A stretch of 64,000 nucleotides of DNA, from assembly GCA_963995505.1 (NCBI GenBank), contig OZ023181.1, positions 4,687,487 to 4,751,486 of the forward strand, given 5' to 3'. Positions 44,239 to 54,828 of this stretch are shown here, one piece after another. The notes beneath the pieces were generated by a model, which was not told the DNA's origin, made no database searches, and saw nothing but the letters and a program-made list of their open reading frames with translations. The position numbers and the translations under genes are program-made. The stretch's first letter is position 1, and every line of letters starts with the position of its first letter. This DNA comes from Hypericum androsaemum. Lineage: Eukaryota > Streptophyta > Magnoliopsida > Malpighiales > Hypericaceae.

Positions 44239-44673
44239 TCATGTAGATATGTGTTTCATACACAGTTCTTTATATTTTACTAAACTTCTAACAAAGTAAA
44301 ATTTAATATCTATATGCTTAGCTCTGCTATGGAATCTAGGATACTTAGCATAAGCTATAGCTGCCTGATTGTCGCAGAATAGACTCACGGGCTCAATTAA
44401 GTTGATCAGGGAGAGATGGCTTAAGAATCTCTTCAACCATACCGCTTCTTGTGCAGCATGAGCTGAAGCTACATATTCTGCTTCCATTGTTGACAGGGAT
44501 ACACATGTTTGCTTCTTACTGCTCCATGAGATAGCACCCCCGCCCAACAAGAAAATGAATCTAGATGTAGACTTATTCTTGTCCACGTCACCTCCCCAAT
44601 CAGTATCAGTATAGCCACTCAATATCAGGTCGTGACCTTGATAGCACAAGGAGTATTCTGTAGTAGTGTTCAA
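44239..44673 (-). pseudogene. Copia-2 RNase H
   Basis: A 144-residue frame with LSGYTDTDWGGDVDKNKS, ISWSSKKQTCVSLSTMEAEY and LFCDNQAAIAYAK, then HIDIKFYFVRSLV. All the usual RNase H blocks are present in one open frame, although it is separated from the RT frame by a stop. Confidence 0.88.
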
Positions 44674-44724
44674 ATATTTTAAAATCCTTTTGACAGCTTT
44701 CCAGTGAGCACTGCCTGGATCAGA

Positions 44725-45640
44725 CTAATATCTGCTTGCTATCCCAACAGCATAGCAAATATCAGGTATGGTACACAACATTGTGTACATCAGACATCCA
44801 ACTGCGTTGGCATAAGGAATTTTCTCTATGTTCCCACGTTGTTTAGCTATTTTTGGGCACATGTCCTTACACAAATTATGACCTTTGACCAATGGGACGT
44901 ACTTTGGGTTACTGTGATCACAATTAAAATATTCTACTACTTTGCGAATATATGTTTCTTGTGAGAGAGACACTATTCTTTTCAAACGATTCCTCGAAAT
45001 CTTAACTCCGAGTATGTAATCCGCTTCACCCATGTCTTTCATTTCAAAGTTGGAAGATAACCAATCTTTGATTTCGATAAGAAATCCTATGTCATTTCCA
45101 GCTAAAAGTATGTCATCAACATACAAAGTGATGATGACAAACTTCTTTCCTGATCGCTTAACATACACGCAGTGATCTTCGTCTATCATTAAAAAATTAT
45201 ACTGCATGATCGTATTATAAAATTGAATATACCACTGTCTAGACGACTGCTTAAGACCATAAATTGATCTATTCAATTTGCAAACTTTGTGTTCATAGCC
45301 TTTTTGAATGTAGCCCTCAGGCTGAATCATGTAGATTTCTTCATCCAATTCTCCGTGGAGAAAAGCAGTCTTTACATCTATTTGATATAATTCTAGATTC
45401 ATGTTAGCAACCATAGCTAAAATAACCCTAATTGACATAAATCTAACAACATGTGCAAAATTCTCCTCGTAGTTTATTCCAGCCTGTTGTTTGAACCCTT
45501 GGGCAACCAAACGCGCTTTGTTTCTTTCGATACTGCCATCTGCATTGCATTTGATTTTGAGAATCTACTTATTCTCAATTGCTCTACGCCCCTTAGGTAG
45601 GTCAACCAGATCCCAAACCTGGTTTTTGATCATAGAAGAT
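44725..45640 (-). pseudogene. Copia-2 reverse transcriptase
   Basis: The frame 45510-44725 carries VAQGFKQQAGINYEENFA, QIDVKTAFLHGELDEEIYM, SIYGLKQSSRQWY and catalytic YVDD in ITLYVDDILLAGND, then DYILGVKISRN. The N-terminal RT part (about 45510-45640) is in the same sense but separated by a stop. The core is well preserved. Confidence 0.9.
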
Positions 45641-45648
45641 ATTTTTTC

Positions 45649-46850
45649 TTACATTGCATTCATCCATTCAGTTCGTTTTGGAGATGACAAAACTCCAGAT
45701 ACATTCTTTGGCTCATCTTCATCCTGTAGGATGGCCAGGAGAATTTCACTTGGACCACCAAATCTCTTTAGTAATACCAAGAACGCATTAGCCTCGCCTT
45801 CGATGTCAAATCGTCGGCGTGGTATGCTAGTTCTGCTAGACCTACGATATTCCCAATTTTGAAAAACATCTCTCATATATTCATCATATCCAGGAATCGT
45901 ACTCCCACTGGGTAGAAATACCGTACTCCCACTGGAATAAAGAATTACCTCCCTTTCAGGACTCAGATCACGACCTTCCGGATCATTTTGAGTTGAAAAA
46001 TCTCTATCTTCCTCCTCAATTCTCCCACTCGGAAAAAGTGATCCAGATGATTCTGGTGCATCTGTCTCATAAAGGGTAAGGTCATTACTAACCTCCCCCA
46101 ACTTTGGAAATTCATTCTCCAAAAATGTGACATCGCGTGATTCAAATTCTGTTACTTGTCCATTGTCCAGTTCACCCACAAATACGTACCTTTTAGATAC
46201 CTCTGGGTATTTTATAAAGATACTTTTTCTACTTCTCGGTCCTAATTTACTGAAAGTACTTGAGGTAGAATGAACATATGACGCACACCCCCATGGCTTA
46301 AAATAGGATAAATTAGACTTTCGATCTGTCCATATTTCGTAAGGAGTGGCTGTAACAGACTTAGAGAGAACACGTTTTAGAATGTATGCGGCAGTCAGGA
46401 GCGCATCTCCATAGAATGATATAGGCAAACTTGCCTCTGTCATCATCGATCTAACTATGTCAAGAAGAGTTCTATTCCTTCTTTCAGCAACCCCATTTTG
46501 CTGGGGTGTATAGAGAATGGACAATTGATGTTCAATCCCTTTTTCAATGCATAGAGCTTTGAACTCATTAGAAATATATTCACGGCCACGATCAGTTTAT
46601 AAGGCCTTTATCTTTCTGTCCTTCTGATTCTCAACAAAACTCATGTATGTCATAAAGCAGTTTAAGGCTTTAGACTTGTGAGAAATCAGGTATATCAGAC
46701 CATATCTAGTATAGTCGTCAATAAAGGTGATGAAGTAATATGCTCCATGCCTTGCCCTCACGTTCGTTGGACCACATATGTCAGAATGGACTAATTGTAG
46801 TAGAAATTCGGCTCTAGTCCCAGTACCGAAAAGTTTTTTAGTGCTTTTCC
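45649..46850 (-). pseudogene. Copia-2 integrase
   Basis: The frame 46524-45649 carries LYTPQQNGVAERRNRTLLD, SFYGDALLTAAYIL and the PYEIWTDRKSNLSYFKPWGC block, followed by a long Ser, Glu and Asp-rich linker to RT. The upstream core (46525-46850) is recognisable in pieces but interrupted by stops, for example near 46597. Confidence 0.88.
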
Positions 46851-46851
46851 C

Positions 46852-47301
46852 TTATAGACAGGATACGCATCTGTGTAATATAGATTTCTCTACATTTCTC
46901 AGCAGTCCTGCCTTAGCTAGACGGTTTAAACGATCCTGACCGATGTGGCTTCTAGAATACCATAGTTTAATATCATCCTCTGATGAGTTTGAACTAGTGA
47001 CTAAGGAAAAACTTTCACAAGAATTGATATCCAGAATCAAAAAACCTTCTGATATATATCCAAGGCCAAAATAGGCATCATCCAAAAATAATCTAACGGT
47101 GTTGTCCTCAAACGACAACTGAAAACCTAAAGACATTAAGGCCAAAACTGAGATCAGGTTCCTTTGAATGTCTGGAGCAAATAACACGTCATGTAAAAGA
47201 AGGGCACGACCACCACGAAGGTGTAATTTACAAGTGCCCAAGCCTTTCACATCTACGCACGAGTTGTTACCAACAAAAATAGTTTTTGCTCTAGCCAGCA
47301 A
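46852..47301 (-). pseudogene. Copia-2 protease tail and pre-integrase zinc region
   Basis: The frame contains DVKGLGTCKLHLRGGRALLL, HDVLFAPDIQRNLISV and later WYSRSHIGQDRLNRLAKAGL, matching the protease tail and the GAG-pre-integrase HxLGH region (LGH replaced by SHI). The catalytic DSGA block that should come first is not present. Confidence 0.82.
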
Positions 47302-47891
47302 CCGCCTGTATTCAACGAACGAACAACGGTCTCTAGCTACATGGTCTGTTCTCCGTCGCGGTCATCTTCTCCCTTCCGCGTATCTCCGACGTCGACGGCT
47401 TCGATCTTCGTTTTCCGACGACGTCGATCCATGAAAGTGGTATCGCAACGTCGAGGACACGCCGGAGAATCGACTATCGTCGAGTTACGGCGTTGAAAAC
47501 CTCAGATTTTTGACGAAATCAACAGAAATCGCCCCAAATCACCCGATTATGGTTTTTTTTCAATTTGGGGATTTTTGGACAAAGTTTAATTTAATCCCCA
47601 AGTTTTTTAAAAATTGTACCGAAGTCCATGACACGCAGGTGCCACGTAAACGGTCAAATTTTAGATTAGTACTTTAAGGTTTTGCGCGTGCACGAATTTT
47701 CCCCTCGTGGTTAGGCAAATTTTAATTTAGTCCTGTTGGTTCTAATTTAATTACATTAAAGTCCAACAGATTATGATTTTTCAATAAAATCATAATTAAT
47801 ACAATTTTTAACCAAATAAATCACATAATTACTTGAATTAAAATATCATATCATCATCAAAACATAGTTTCAATCATGCTCTGATACTAAT

Positions 47892-48561
47892 TAATAGATT
47901 TAATACGTAATTAATGAATAATTATATATTAAACCCGATAAATTAACAAACTAATTTGTTAATAATAAATCACTTACTTGTTGAAGCAAGAGGTCCACAG
48001 GTTCGGGTCCACAATGTCTTCGTCCTAGTCGAATTAAGATCATGTTTTAACAGATTCGTAATTAATTTTTACGAGATTTCCTCTATAGAAAATCTGATCA
48101 AAACTCAGAGACTATTCCATAATTTTTTCTTTCTTATTGACTGGTTGTGGGGAAACTTAGATTTTGGTTCAGCCGGATTTCCCTATAAAGAGAAATCTGG
48201 CACACCAGAATGCGCCACGTGACACTACTGGACCGCATGCCCGCCACGTGGCACTTCAGACTGCATGTCCGCCACATGGCAAAGCTATCTCTTAGCTTTG
48301 CCGTGTGGGCCGCGTGGCGCCACATCCACATGCCACATGCCACGTGGGCCTTCGGACCGCATGCCACGTGGCGCCACGTCAGCGTGCCACGTGGGCCACC
48401 ACCTTTGGCAGCAACTGCATCAACGCTACGTCGCGCTGACATGGCGCCTACGTGGCATCAGGCCGGTCAACGCAGGTTGACCGGCCCATCAAACTCAACT
48501 TATAGGCCTGGGCCCAATCAGGCACAATAATAATTGTCTGATTGGGCCTTTAGGTCCAATA
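47892..48561 (-). repeat. 5' LTR of Copia-2
   Basis: About 670 bp, with the terminus changed from TG to TA (plus-strand end CCAATA). It contains at least five CACGTG palindromes. It lies between the degenerate PBS at 47879-47890 and the AATTT duplication. Confidence 0.87.
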
Positions 48562-48603
48562 AATTTGTGGCAGTTAGACCATGTATCTGTTAAAAGTCAT
48601 CTG

Positions 48604-48673
48604 CATGGTAGCAGGCAGTAAGTCCCGGTGTGTGGCAGTTAGTCCATTGGCTTTGTGCTGGTAGATTCTCTTT
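48604..48673 (+). repeat. 70-bp direct repeat, first copy (viral leader)
   Basis: Starts CATGGTAGCAGGCAGTAAG and ends GGTAGATTCTCTTT. It is identical to the copy at 48991-49060. Confidence 0.93.
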
Positions 48674-48694
48674 TTAGAGCCATGCCGCACCCTC

Positions 48695-48707
48695 TAGTAT
48701 CAGAGCC
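48695..48707 (+). promoter_or_regulatory. tRNA-Met-like primer site of the pararetrovirus
   Basis: TAGTATCAGAGCC differs from the plant initiator tRNA-Met complement (TGGTATCAGAGCC) at one position. Pararetroviruses start minus-strand synthesis at such a site in the leader, which is its place here. Confidence 0.65.
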
Positions 48708-48990
48708 ATCTGCATATCATATCGTTCGAACGTACCTTCGATAGAACTTTTTAGAAGTGCCTCCATTTGGGCTCTCCAGGGTTAAAACTCCTTGGTGCTT
48801 CGTAAACAAAAGTATCTATCAAGGTTGAACTCCTGTTTCTGCATCTTTCTTGCCTTCGTTCATCAAATTACTATTTATAGGAATAGTGAGTTACTGTAGT
48901 ATATTAGCTACATATTGCATTTATTGTAGAACCGCCTTCATGGCTGGCTAAGGTCGCATCTGCATCTGTTAAGAGTTTGGTTAGACCATG

Positions 48991-49060
48991 CATGGTAGCA
49001 GGCAGTAAGTCCCGGTGTGTGGCAGTTAGTCCATTGGCTTTGTGCTGGTAGATTCTCTTT
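48991..49060 (+). repeat. 70-bp direct repeat, second copy (viral leader)
   Basis: Identical to 48604-48673 over 70 bases and 387 bases downstream of it. It lies just before the first coding frame. Confidence 0.93.
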
Positions 49061-49079
49061 GCATCTGCTTCTGTATCTT

Positions 49080-49223
49080 ATGTCATCAATGGATCCATTT
49101 TCTTGCAATAATGCATCATGCATCTTATCTGATCATGAACATGTTGAGCCCAGTAACCCACAAAGCCGCATAAATAGTAACGAACTGATCATTGAAGATT
49201 TTAAAGGTTGTATCGATAACTGA
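49080..49223 (+). pseudogene. Start of the viral first frame
   Basis: A short frame opens at about 49080 in an AATGGATCC context, is rich in Ser, Asn and Glu, and closes at 49221-49223. It is separated by a stop and frame change from the movement-protein frame. It is probably the N-terminal remnant of the viral polyprotein. Confidence 0.4.
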
Positions 49224-49316
49224 AAACTACCAAAGATTTCAAAGCATGACATTTATCACGTTTCAAAAAATCTATTTTTAAAGCATGATTATGTTATCAA
49301 ACAAGAAGAACATTAT

Positions 49317-50489
49317 ATGTCAATTTCTAAACCCATTGAAACTTTTCAACTATTGTCCAAAGATTCTCTTCAAAGTCATAGCAAAAAAGGTTTTAATTTC
49401 ATTCATATCGGTCTAGTCCAGGTTGGTATTATACCCCTGATTATTGCCGGTCTTGACGCATCTATCTTTGCTATCTTAAGGGATGCAAGACATCTCCGTT
49501 TTAAAGACTCCCTTATGAGCTCCGTCGAGTCGAGTCTCGCCGGTGGCCCTTTATCTTTTGATTGCCATCCCAATCTCACTTTATCTTTACGAGATCCTAA
49601 CATTCTTCATGCTCTAACTCTCCAATTAAAAACTTTTAATTACGCTCTCATGCATGGTAGCGTGAATATTTTCTTGAGTTTTAAAGTCTATTATAAAGCC
49701 ATGATTTCTGCGTTTGCAACAAAGCATCGTTTTCAATCCACCAAAGGCCAAACTGTTTTATTGCAAACTGATTTCACACGCGCCAACACCGTCACGCCTA
49801 AAGCTATCCAATGGAGGGATGTTACTCTTTCTGACGAATGGATCTTAGAGGACATGGATCACTCTGAGACCAAACCTATTGAACCCCAACTTAGTAATGA
49901 TGTTTCACGCATCAATCGCTATTCTGGTGGTACTGTTGGTATCACTTTCAATCGACCTTCAAGCTCGAGATCCACAGGAAATCCCTCCCTTTCTCGTAGT
50001 GAAAGTATGACCTCATCGATCCAAAATCTCGGCAGAGTATCACAGTTAGGAGCTTCCCATCTCCCACCTGTCATACACCTCCCTGATAAGCCCAGATTTT
50101 TAACTTCCGATCTTCCTAACCCTACTTTACAACATGTCAACTATCGTTCCCAAATTCTCCACCCCATTTATACCCAAAATAAAGCCCTGACAACGAAGAA
50201 TCCCCTCCTTCTTCCCCAACGCCTTCTCAAATTACTGAGAACCAACAATTTCATAATGAACTCAATGTTCTGGAAATTCCTTTCCACATTGATAAGGATT
50301 TCCTCCGATCTGACTTCAATGCTCACCACAACAAAGCCAAAGTCCAATGGTTTTTCAGAAACTTCTGTAAACCTGAACGCGATCAGACTCAAACCTCTTA
50401 TTATGAGTTTCTTGAGGAATATCGAACCCAGATCTTATTTTTTGACTGGTTCAAATAATTTCTCGTGCCTACTTGTATCCAAGAGATGA
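49317..50489 (+). pseudogene. Pararetroviral movement protein (30K superfamily) remnant
   Basis: A 390-codon open frame. Residues about 27-135 carry the 30K movement-protein core: an IHIGLVQVG strand, a LRDARHLRFKDSL block, a GGPLSFDCHPN block and an LRDPNILHALTLQLK block. These are shared by caulimovirid movement proteins, which form or modify plasmodesmal channels for cell-to-cell spread. Later residues are Ser, Pro and Arg-rich. From about residue 285 (near 50180) the real viral frame appears to shift, so the last 100 residues of this open frame are probably not authentic. It is broken and partial, and its expression is unlikely. Confidence 0.82.
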
Positions 50490-50896
50490 TTGACTCTTAT
50501 AATTCCTTTACCAAAACGACCAATCCCATCACTCGTTCTAAAAGCCATCAAAGTCGATTGAAAACCACCAATGGTGATACCATATCCTCCCCCATCCTTC
50601 CTTGAGATAAATCAATCTGAATATCGCCAACAACCCCATTGAAGATGCACCTTATAAAACTGCTACTGATGACGTCTTACAGAACTCTCGACGTATCATT
50701 GCTCAGAATAACTTCTGTAACACCAATCTTAGTACTATTGGAAAACAACTTGAGCGCATTGAAAGCCATCTACCTTCACCTTCATCATCTCTGCCCTCCT
50801 CATCAATTCCTGTATCAAATATCCAACAACCTATTTTTAAACCTTTTAAAGTTTCCCAATCGAGTATCCGCCAGATCCAAAAATTAAATTTATATT

Positions 50897-50898
<2 letters not shown>
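50490..50898 (+). pseudogene. Downstream viral coding remnant
   Basis: Coding-like text in more than one frame, with a helical, Gln, Asn and Ile-rich stretch at about 50650-50780 and a Ser and Pro-rich stretch after it. This resembles the linker between movement and coat proteins. The open frame at 50639-50887 is an alternative-frame shadow. Confidence 0.5.

Positions 50899-50930
<32 letters not shown>
50899..50930. repeat. TA dinucleotide microsatellite at the viral border
   Basis: An uninterrupted run of about 16 TA units marks the end of the viral sequence. Confidence 0.9.
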
Positions 50931-50934
<4 letters not shown>

Positions 50935-52180
50935 GAGGCAGGGCGGGCCTATAACTTAGGGGATCAGAGCACACGGCTACGAAACGTGGTATCGGAAAAT
51001 CAAATCCCTCTGGACCTTTGCCCACAACAGGGAAAAAAAGAAGGCACCCTCGAAAATCTATATACCCACCCAAATAAATTAAAGAGAAATGTCAGTTTGA
51101 AGGAGATATTCATTTTTTTCATATTAATAATCACTTAGGTCAATTGTTGAGAATGTTATTCCAATTTAATAAAAATATCTCAAGTTCGAATGCTTGAAAA
51201 TACATCAATTTTAAATATTTGTTATAAAATTTTTTACATATCTCAAAAATTTCTAAACTCGAACCTAGATTAGTTAGTGCAATAATATCTAACTAGATTT
51301 TTACACACTGGTGTAAAATTTTGAAATATTTTTTAAACTATGATATCATGCTTACATTAGTAATCCAGAAATTTCAGTATTGAACGATAACAGCATACGC
51401 TAACATTGAGACACGTACGTAAGATGAGTGGTGGAATGATGATATCGGTACAAACCGTGGGACTAAGGCAACCTTTTGACACTCAAAAAATCCAAATGCC
51501 ACGTCCCTAGTCCCAACCTCAAAGCCTGAGTGCTAAGTTTTTTTTCCTCAATTATTTTAGGCAAGTTAGTCTAAATCTCGAATTACAGATGATATTATGT
51601 TTTGTTTTTATTCCAAACAAAATTTTATATTTTTACAAGCTTGATCACTAATCCCTAAAAAATAATATAGGATCAACGTTTGTTTTTTTTGGTGATATAG
51701 GATTAACGTTTGTTAAGTTATAGCTCTTAGGGAAAGTGCCAACTGATATAGAGATTGAGATTACAATAACAATAACGACAAAAATGAACTGCTTTAATAG
51801 GTTCACTTATTAATGAATTGCAAGAGCAACGACGATTGGCCTTTTCTTTATCATAAAAACAAAAAGATTTTAATTTGTCTTGGTTTAAATATTATTTTGA
51901 ACTTTTTTATATACTTTTACTAGCGAAATTTTCAGACTTTCGCATTGGTGTTACGGTTCATTTATCTGATTGGACCCACTGATTCCAAACAGGTTGAGGT
52001 AAACACCAAAAAGACCCCGCGCCACGCGACTCTCGAAACAATCAAGAACCAAGTCAAGTACAACCAGTGATGGGCAATCACGTAATTCTCCCACGAAACT
52101 GACGCATCAATTAAAATCCTATTTTTTCTGCCAGCTTCTCTTTTTCCATTTTAGTTTCGAATATTTGATATTCACTTTAG
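50935..52180. other. Intergenic stretch, no supported gene
   Basis: The first 140 bases (GTGGAGGCAGGGCGGGCC onward) are GC-richer and read like a fragment of some repeat that I cannot name. The rest is AT-rich with no gene. Confidence 0.4.
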
Positions 52181-52189
52181 CTTCACCGC

Positions 52190-52245
52190 CTTGGGAGCTC
52201 CTCCGGCGTCATTTCGCCTTCCTTCCTAGGTAACGAAAAAACAAG
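52190..52245 (+). repeat. Upstream duplicate of the DRM 5' leader
   Basis: CTCCTCCGGCGTCATTTCGCC, then TTCCTTCCTAGGTAACGAAAAAACAA, repeats the leader text at about 52926-53030. The copy lacks about 60 bp present between the two blocks in the second copy. Confidence 0.6.
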
Positions 52246-52434
52246 CAAGAGTTATAATTAAAAAAAAAAGTCAATTAATTGTCTCCCTCAAAAATACTAA
52301 TTAATTTGTCTCTACGACTTCCCTAAGAAGGACCAAATTACTCAAATTCTCTTCCCTAGTTCTTTCAAAATACTAATTAAGCCACTACTTAGCACTTAAA
52401 TTCTCTTCCCTAGGAAGGACCTAGAAGATTAATC

Positions 52435-52800
52435 ATGGAAACTCAACCAAACGGTGACGGAGAAAGGACAGCCAGGGAAAAAAGAGGTTTTGGATTGAGT
52501 AAGGACAATATTTTATTTCAATCATCAGATTTCATTAAAAATCGTGTCTACAGATCTGATAGCCATCAAAAATCGTGTAAGTCCAAAATTTTGATCTATT
52601 TTAGTAGGGATAAGTCTTGTCTTTACTGAATCCAACTCCGACAAAGGAGGGTCAAATATCAAGAAAATTAAATGCTAGGGCTAAAGTTGTAGCCGTCACC
52701 TTACGTACTTTTCCAGAAGAGAGGGAGAGTGAAACTTTTGAGTTCACTCTTTTATTTCTTTTACCCTTCGTTTGGAATATATATTTTTGGTTAGGGTAAA
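52435..52800. other. Short open frames, not supported as genes
   Basis: A 64-codon frame (52435-52629) and neighbours have no recognisable features. They lie between the two copies of the leader sequence, so the interval may be an insertion between duplicated leader pieces. Confidence 0.3.
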
Positions 52801-52919
52801 TGAAGAAAATGGGGGATGGAATGTATATCATAATATTATGTTTCAGCCGAAATAATTTCATAATCAATATTCAGGAATTGTTTTATTAAACTAGTAAAAA
52901 AAAATTCACGTAGATAAAA

Positions 52920-53248
52920 CATCGTCTCCTCCGGCGTCGTTTCGCCTTCCTTCCTCCCTCCCTCTCCGGTCGCTCTGTCCCTCGGCTTCCTCGCTCGCTC
53001 TTTGTTCGCCTTTAGGTAACGGAAAAAACAACCATCACGTCGCCTTCTGTTTTCCTCTTAAGTTCTCTTTGAAGCGTTGCCGTTTTAAACGCCGCGGTTT
53101 CGCCCTAGAACACACCGGCTTCTTGCTTCCTTCGTCCCGCACTTTGTTGCTTTCAAGTGGTGGAGACTTTGGAGAGTGAACCGGTGTTCTCTCTCTATAT
53201 TTTTACTTTTCCTAATTATTATTTTTTTCAGGTTGTAAACGGTGGAAG
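52920..53248 (+). promoter_or_regulatory. 5' leader and leader intron of the DRM relic
   Basis: A CT-rich, GC-richer leader ends at TTTAG|GTAACGG (donor at 53016). A T-rich tract and TTTTTTTCAG|G acceptor at 53231 lead to the ATG at 53249. A leader intron followed by a short first coding exon is plausible for a plant gene. Confidence 0.45.
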
Positions 53249-53576
53249 ATGTCGAATAAAACGGAGTGGGAGACGACGGTTAAGAAGAGGTTAGTTTCCT
53301 TCTATAATGTGATGCTTTGCTCATGAGATAAGAGAATTAGGGAACCGTGTTGCTCTTTTTCTTTTTTTTTAATATAAATGTTCTGCACACTCTTTGTTTG
53401 TCCACAAATCTTTTTTGGTGTTAAGAGTCATCTGTTTTCAGGGCAGGTTTAGAGTTAGAAAGCTCTATCATCCATCCTTTGGCTGAAGATCTCTTCATGT
53501 CGATAATCTCCAAAAACTACTATGAACCGAGGTTGTTTTGGTTTGAGCTGGATCGCAGTTAATCACTCTGTTTTCA

Positions 53577-53831
53577 TTGTTTCCCATCACATCCTTAACT
53601 CCTCCGCCAAAGCATATGCAAAAGCTTTATGATCTTCTGAAAGGTTCGAGTAGTAGCTGTGCAATGGGAAGAAAGGAAGGTGCTGAGGCGTCAAATGGAC
53701 ATCCGCCCAACTTTGAATCGGGTCTCTCTTGGAATTATCAAGATCATTCTCTTAAGGGACAACAGAAGGTAGATGATATGGGTGTGCTTGATGAGGGGAA
53801 AATCAAGCAAGAACTGGTTATAAACTTGTAG
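53577..53831 (+). CDS. Unplaced open frame in the DRM 5' region
   Basis: An 84-codon frame that is hydrophilic and Ser, Lys and Gly-rich, coding-like, but with no splice sites that join it in phase to the DRM exons. It may be an old N-terminal exon or unrelated. Confidence 0.25.
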   Translation: MFPITSLTPPPKHMQKLYDLLKGSSSSCAMGRKEGAEASNGHPPNFESGLSWNYQDHSLKGQQKVDDMGVLDEGKIKQELVINL

Positions 53832-54828
53832 GTTCTGGTGGATAAGTACGTGTTTTGATAGGCTATGGGGTGAAAGCGTGAACGTGATTAGGTTAGGTCC
53901 ATAAGTATTGATTGTTCTGCACATTGCATTTATGTAGCTCTTTTTTGTGTCTAGCTTTTCTTTATTTACTTGGTTGTTTTCTGGCACGCGAATATGAGTT
54001 TTTCAGGAATTTATTTTGTGCTCCATGCCGGTTCTGCCCACTGATTCTTACATTTATCACTAAGCTGTGCATGCTGCAGACTCTTTCCGTGATGATGAAT
54101 ATGATTTTAACTGGGAAAGAGTCTTTTTCGTGTCCTGATTCAGAAGTTGCAGTGTGTTCTGGGGTAGGAAAATGCTGTTATCTTATGTTTTTTAATGAAC
54201 TTGTTTGTTAAAGGACTCGGACGTACTCAATAAGTGAGAAGATATCTAATACTATAACAGAGATTTTTTTCCTTCCTCGTATGTGACCTGATGCACAACT
54301 CAGCCATCTTTGCTAGATTGTTAAATTCATGAATATCAAATAAATGTTTACACGTAGGTCGTTTAAGTGTGCAGTTGGCCACAATATTATTTTGTCTTAT
54401 GTCGTAGTTGTTGGAAGAGTGCTAGCCTTGGTTCACCAGTTCTCCGCTAGATACCTGTAGCTCACCGGTGTCAAAGTGTCGAAACACCCTTTTTATCAAA
54501 TGGAACAGTAAGGTTGAGTGGTATTACACATTAACTCCCTCTCGAGGTAGGGATCACTGTGCTCTGTGGATGCCCCACTATGTCTTGGTTGTTGAAAGAG
54601 GTCATTTATGTTTTAATTCTGTAAGGATTTTTTATGCATAGATTGCTTAATCCCTGTACTTCCATACTCTCGCTCACACATGTATCAGTCAAAATTAGAT
54701 ATCAATGCCCACTTGAAGAGAAGGGTCAAAACTCAAAAGTATGTTCAATTTGCAGTGAAATCTATTCAGCAAAGACCTATTCATGGCAATTAAGCTTACG
54801 ACTTTGTCCTTTTTCTTTATGTAGTAAT

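Larger units (their letters stand above)
42558..48561 (-). mobile_element. Copia retrotransposon lacking gag (Copia-2)
   Basis: A 6004-bp insertion with long LTRs (42558-43202 and 47892-48561) and a perfect 5-bp duplication AATTT (42553-42557 and 48562-48566). On the - strand a PBS-like TAGTATCAGAGC follows the 5' LTR, and GAGTAGGAGA precedes the 3' LTR as polypurine tract. Internal order is protease tail, integrase, RT, RNase H, and then about 1 kb of non-coding sequence. Only about 0.6 kb separates the LTR from the protease tail, so Gag and the protease active site are missing. Confidence 0.92.
48567..50898 (+). mobile_element. Endogenous pararetrovirus fragment (Caulimoviridae)
   Basis: A fragment of an integrated plant pararetrovirus in + orientation. 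From left to right it holds a non-coding leader with two 70-bp direct repeats, a tRNA-Met-like primer site TAGTATCAGAGCC (48695-48707), a short frame from about 49080, a movement-protein frame, and a coiled-coil-like Ser and Gln-rich stretch. It ends in a TA repeat. No coat protein, protease or reverse transcriptase remains, and the frames are broken, so it is a relic. The left border coincides with the Copia-2 insertion. Assignment to the petuvirus or florendovirus side is an impression only. Confidence 0.82.

Noticed and set aside
45491..45862. Antisense 123-codon frame in Copia-2
   Set aside because: It is a shadow of the integrase-RT linker on the other strand.
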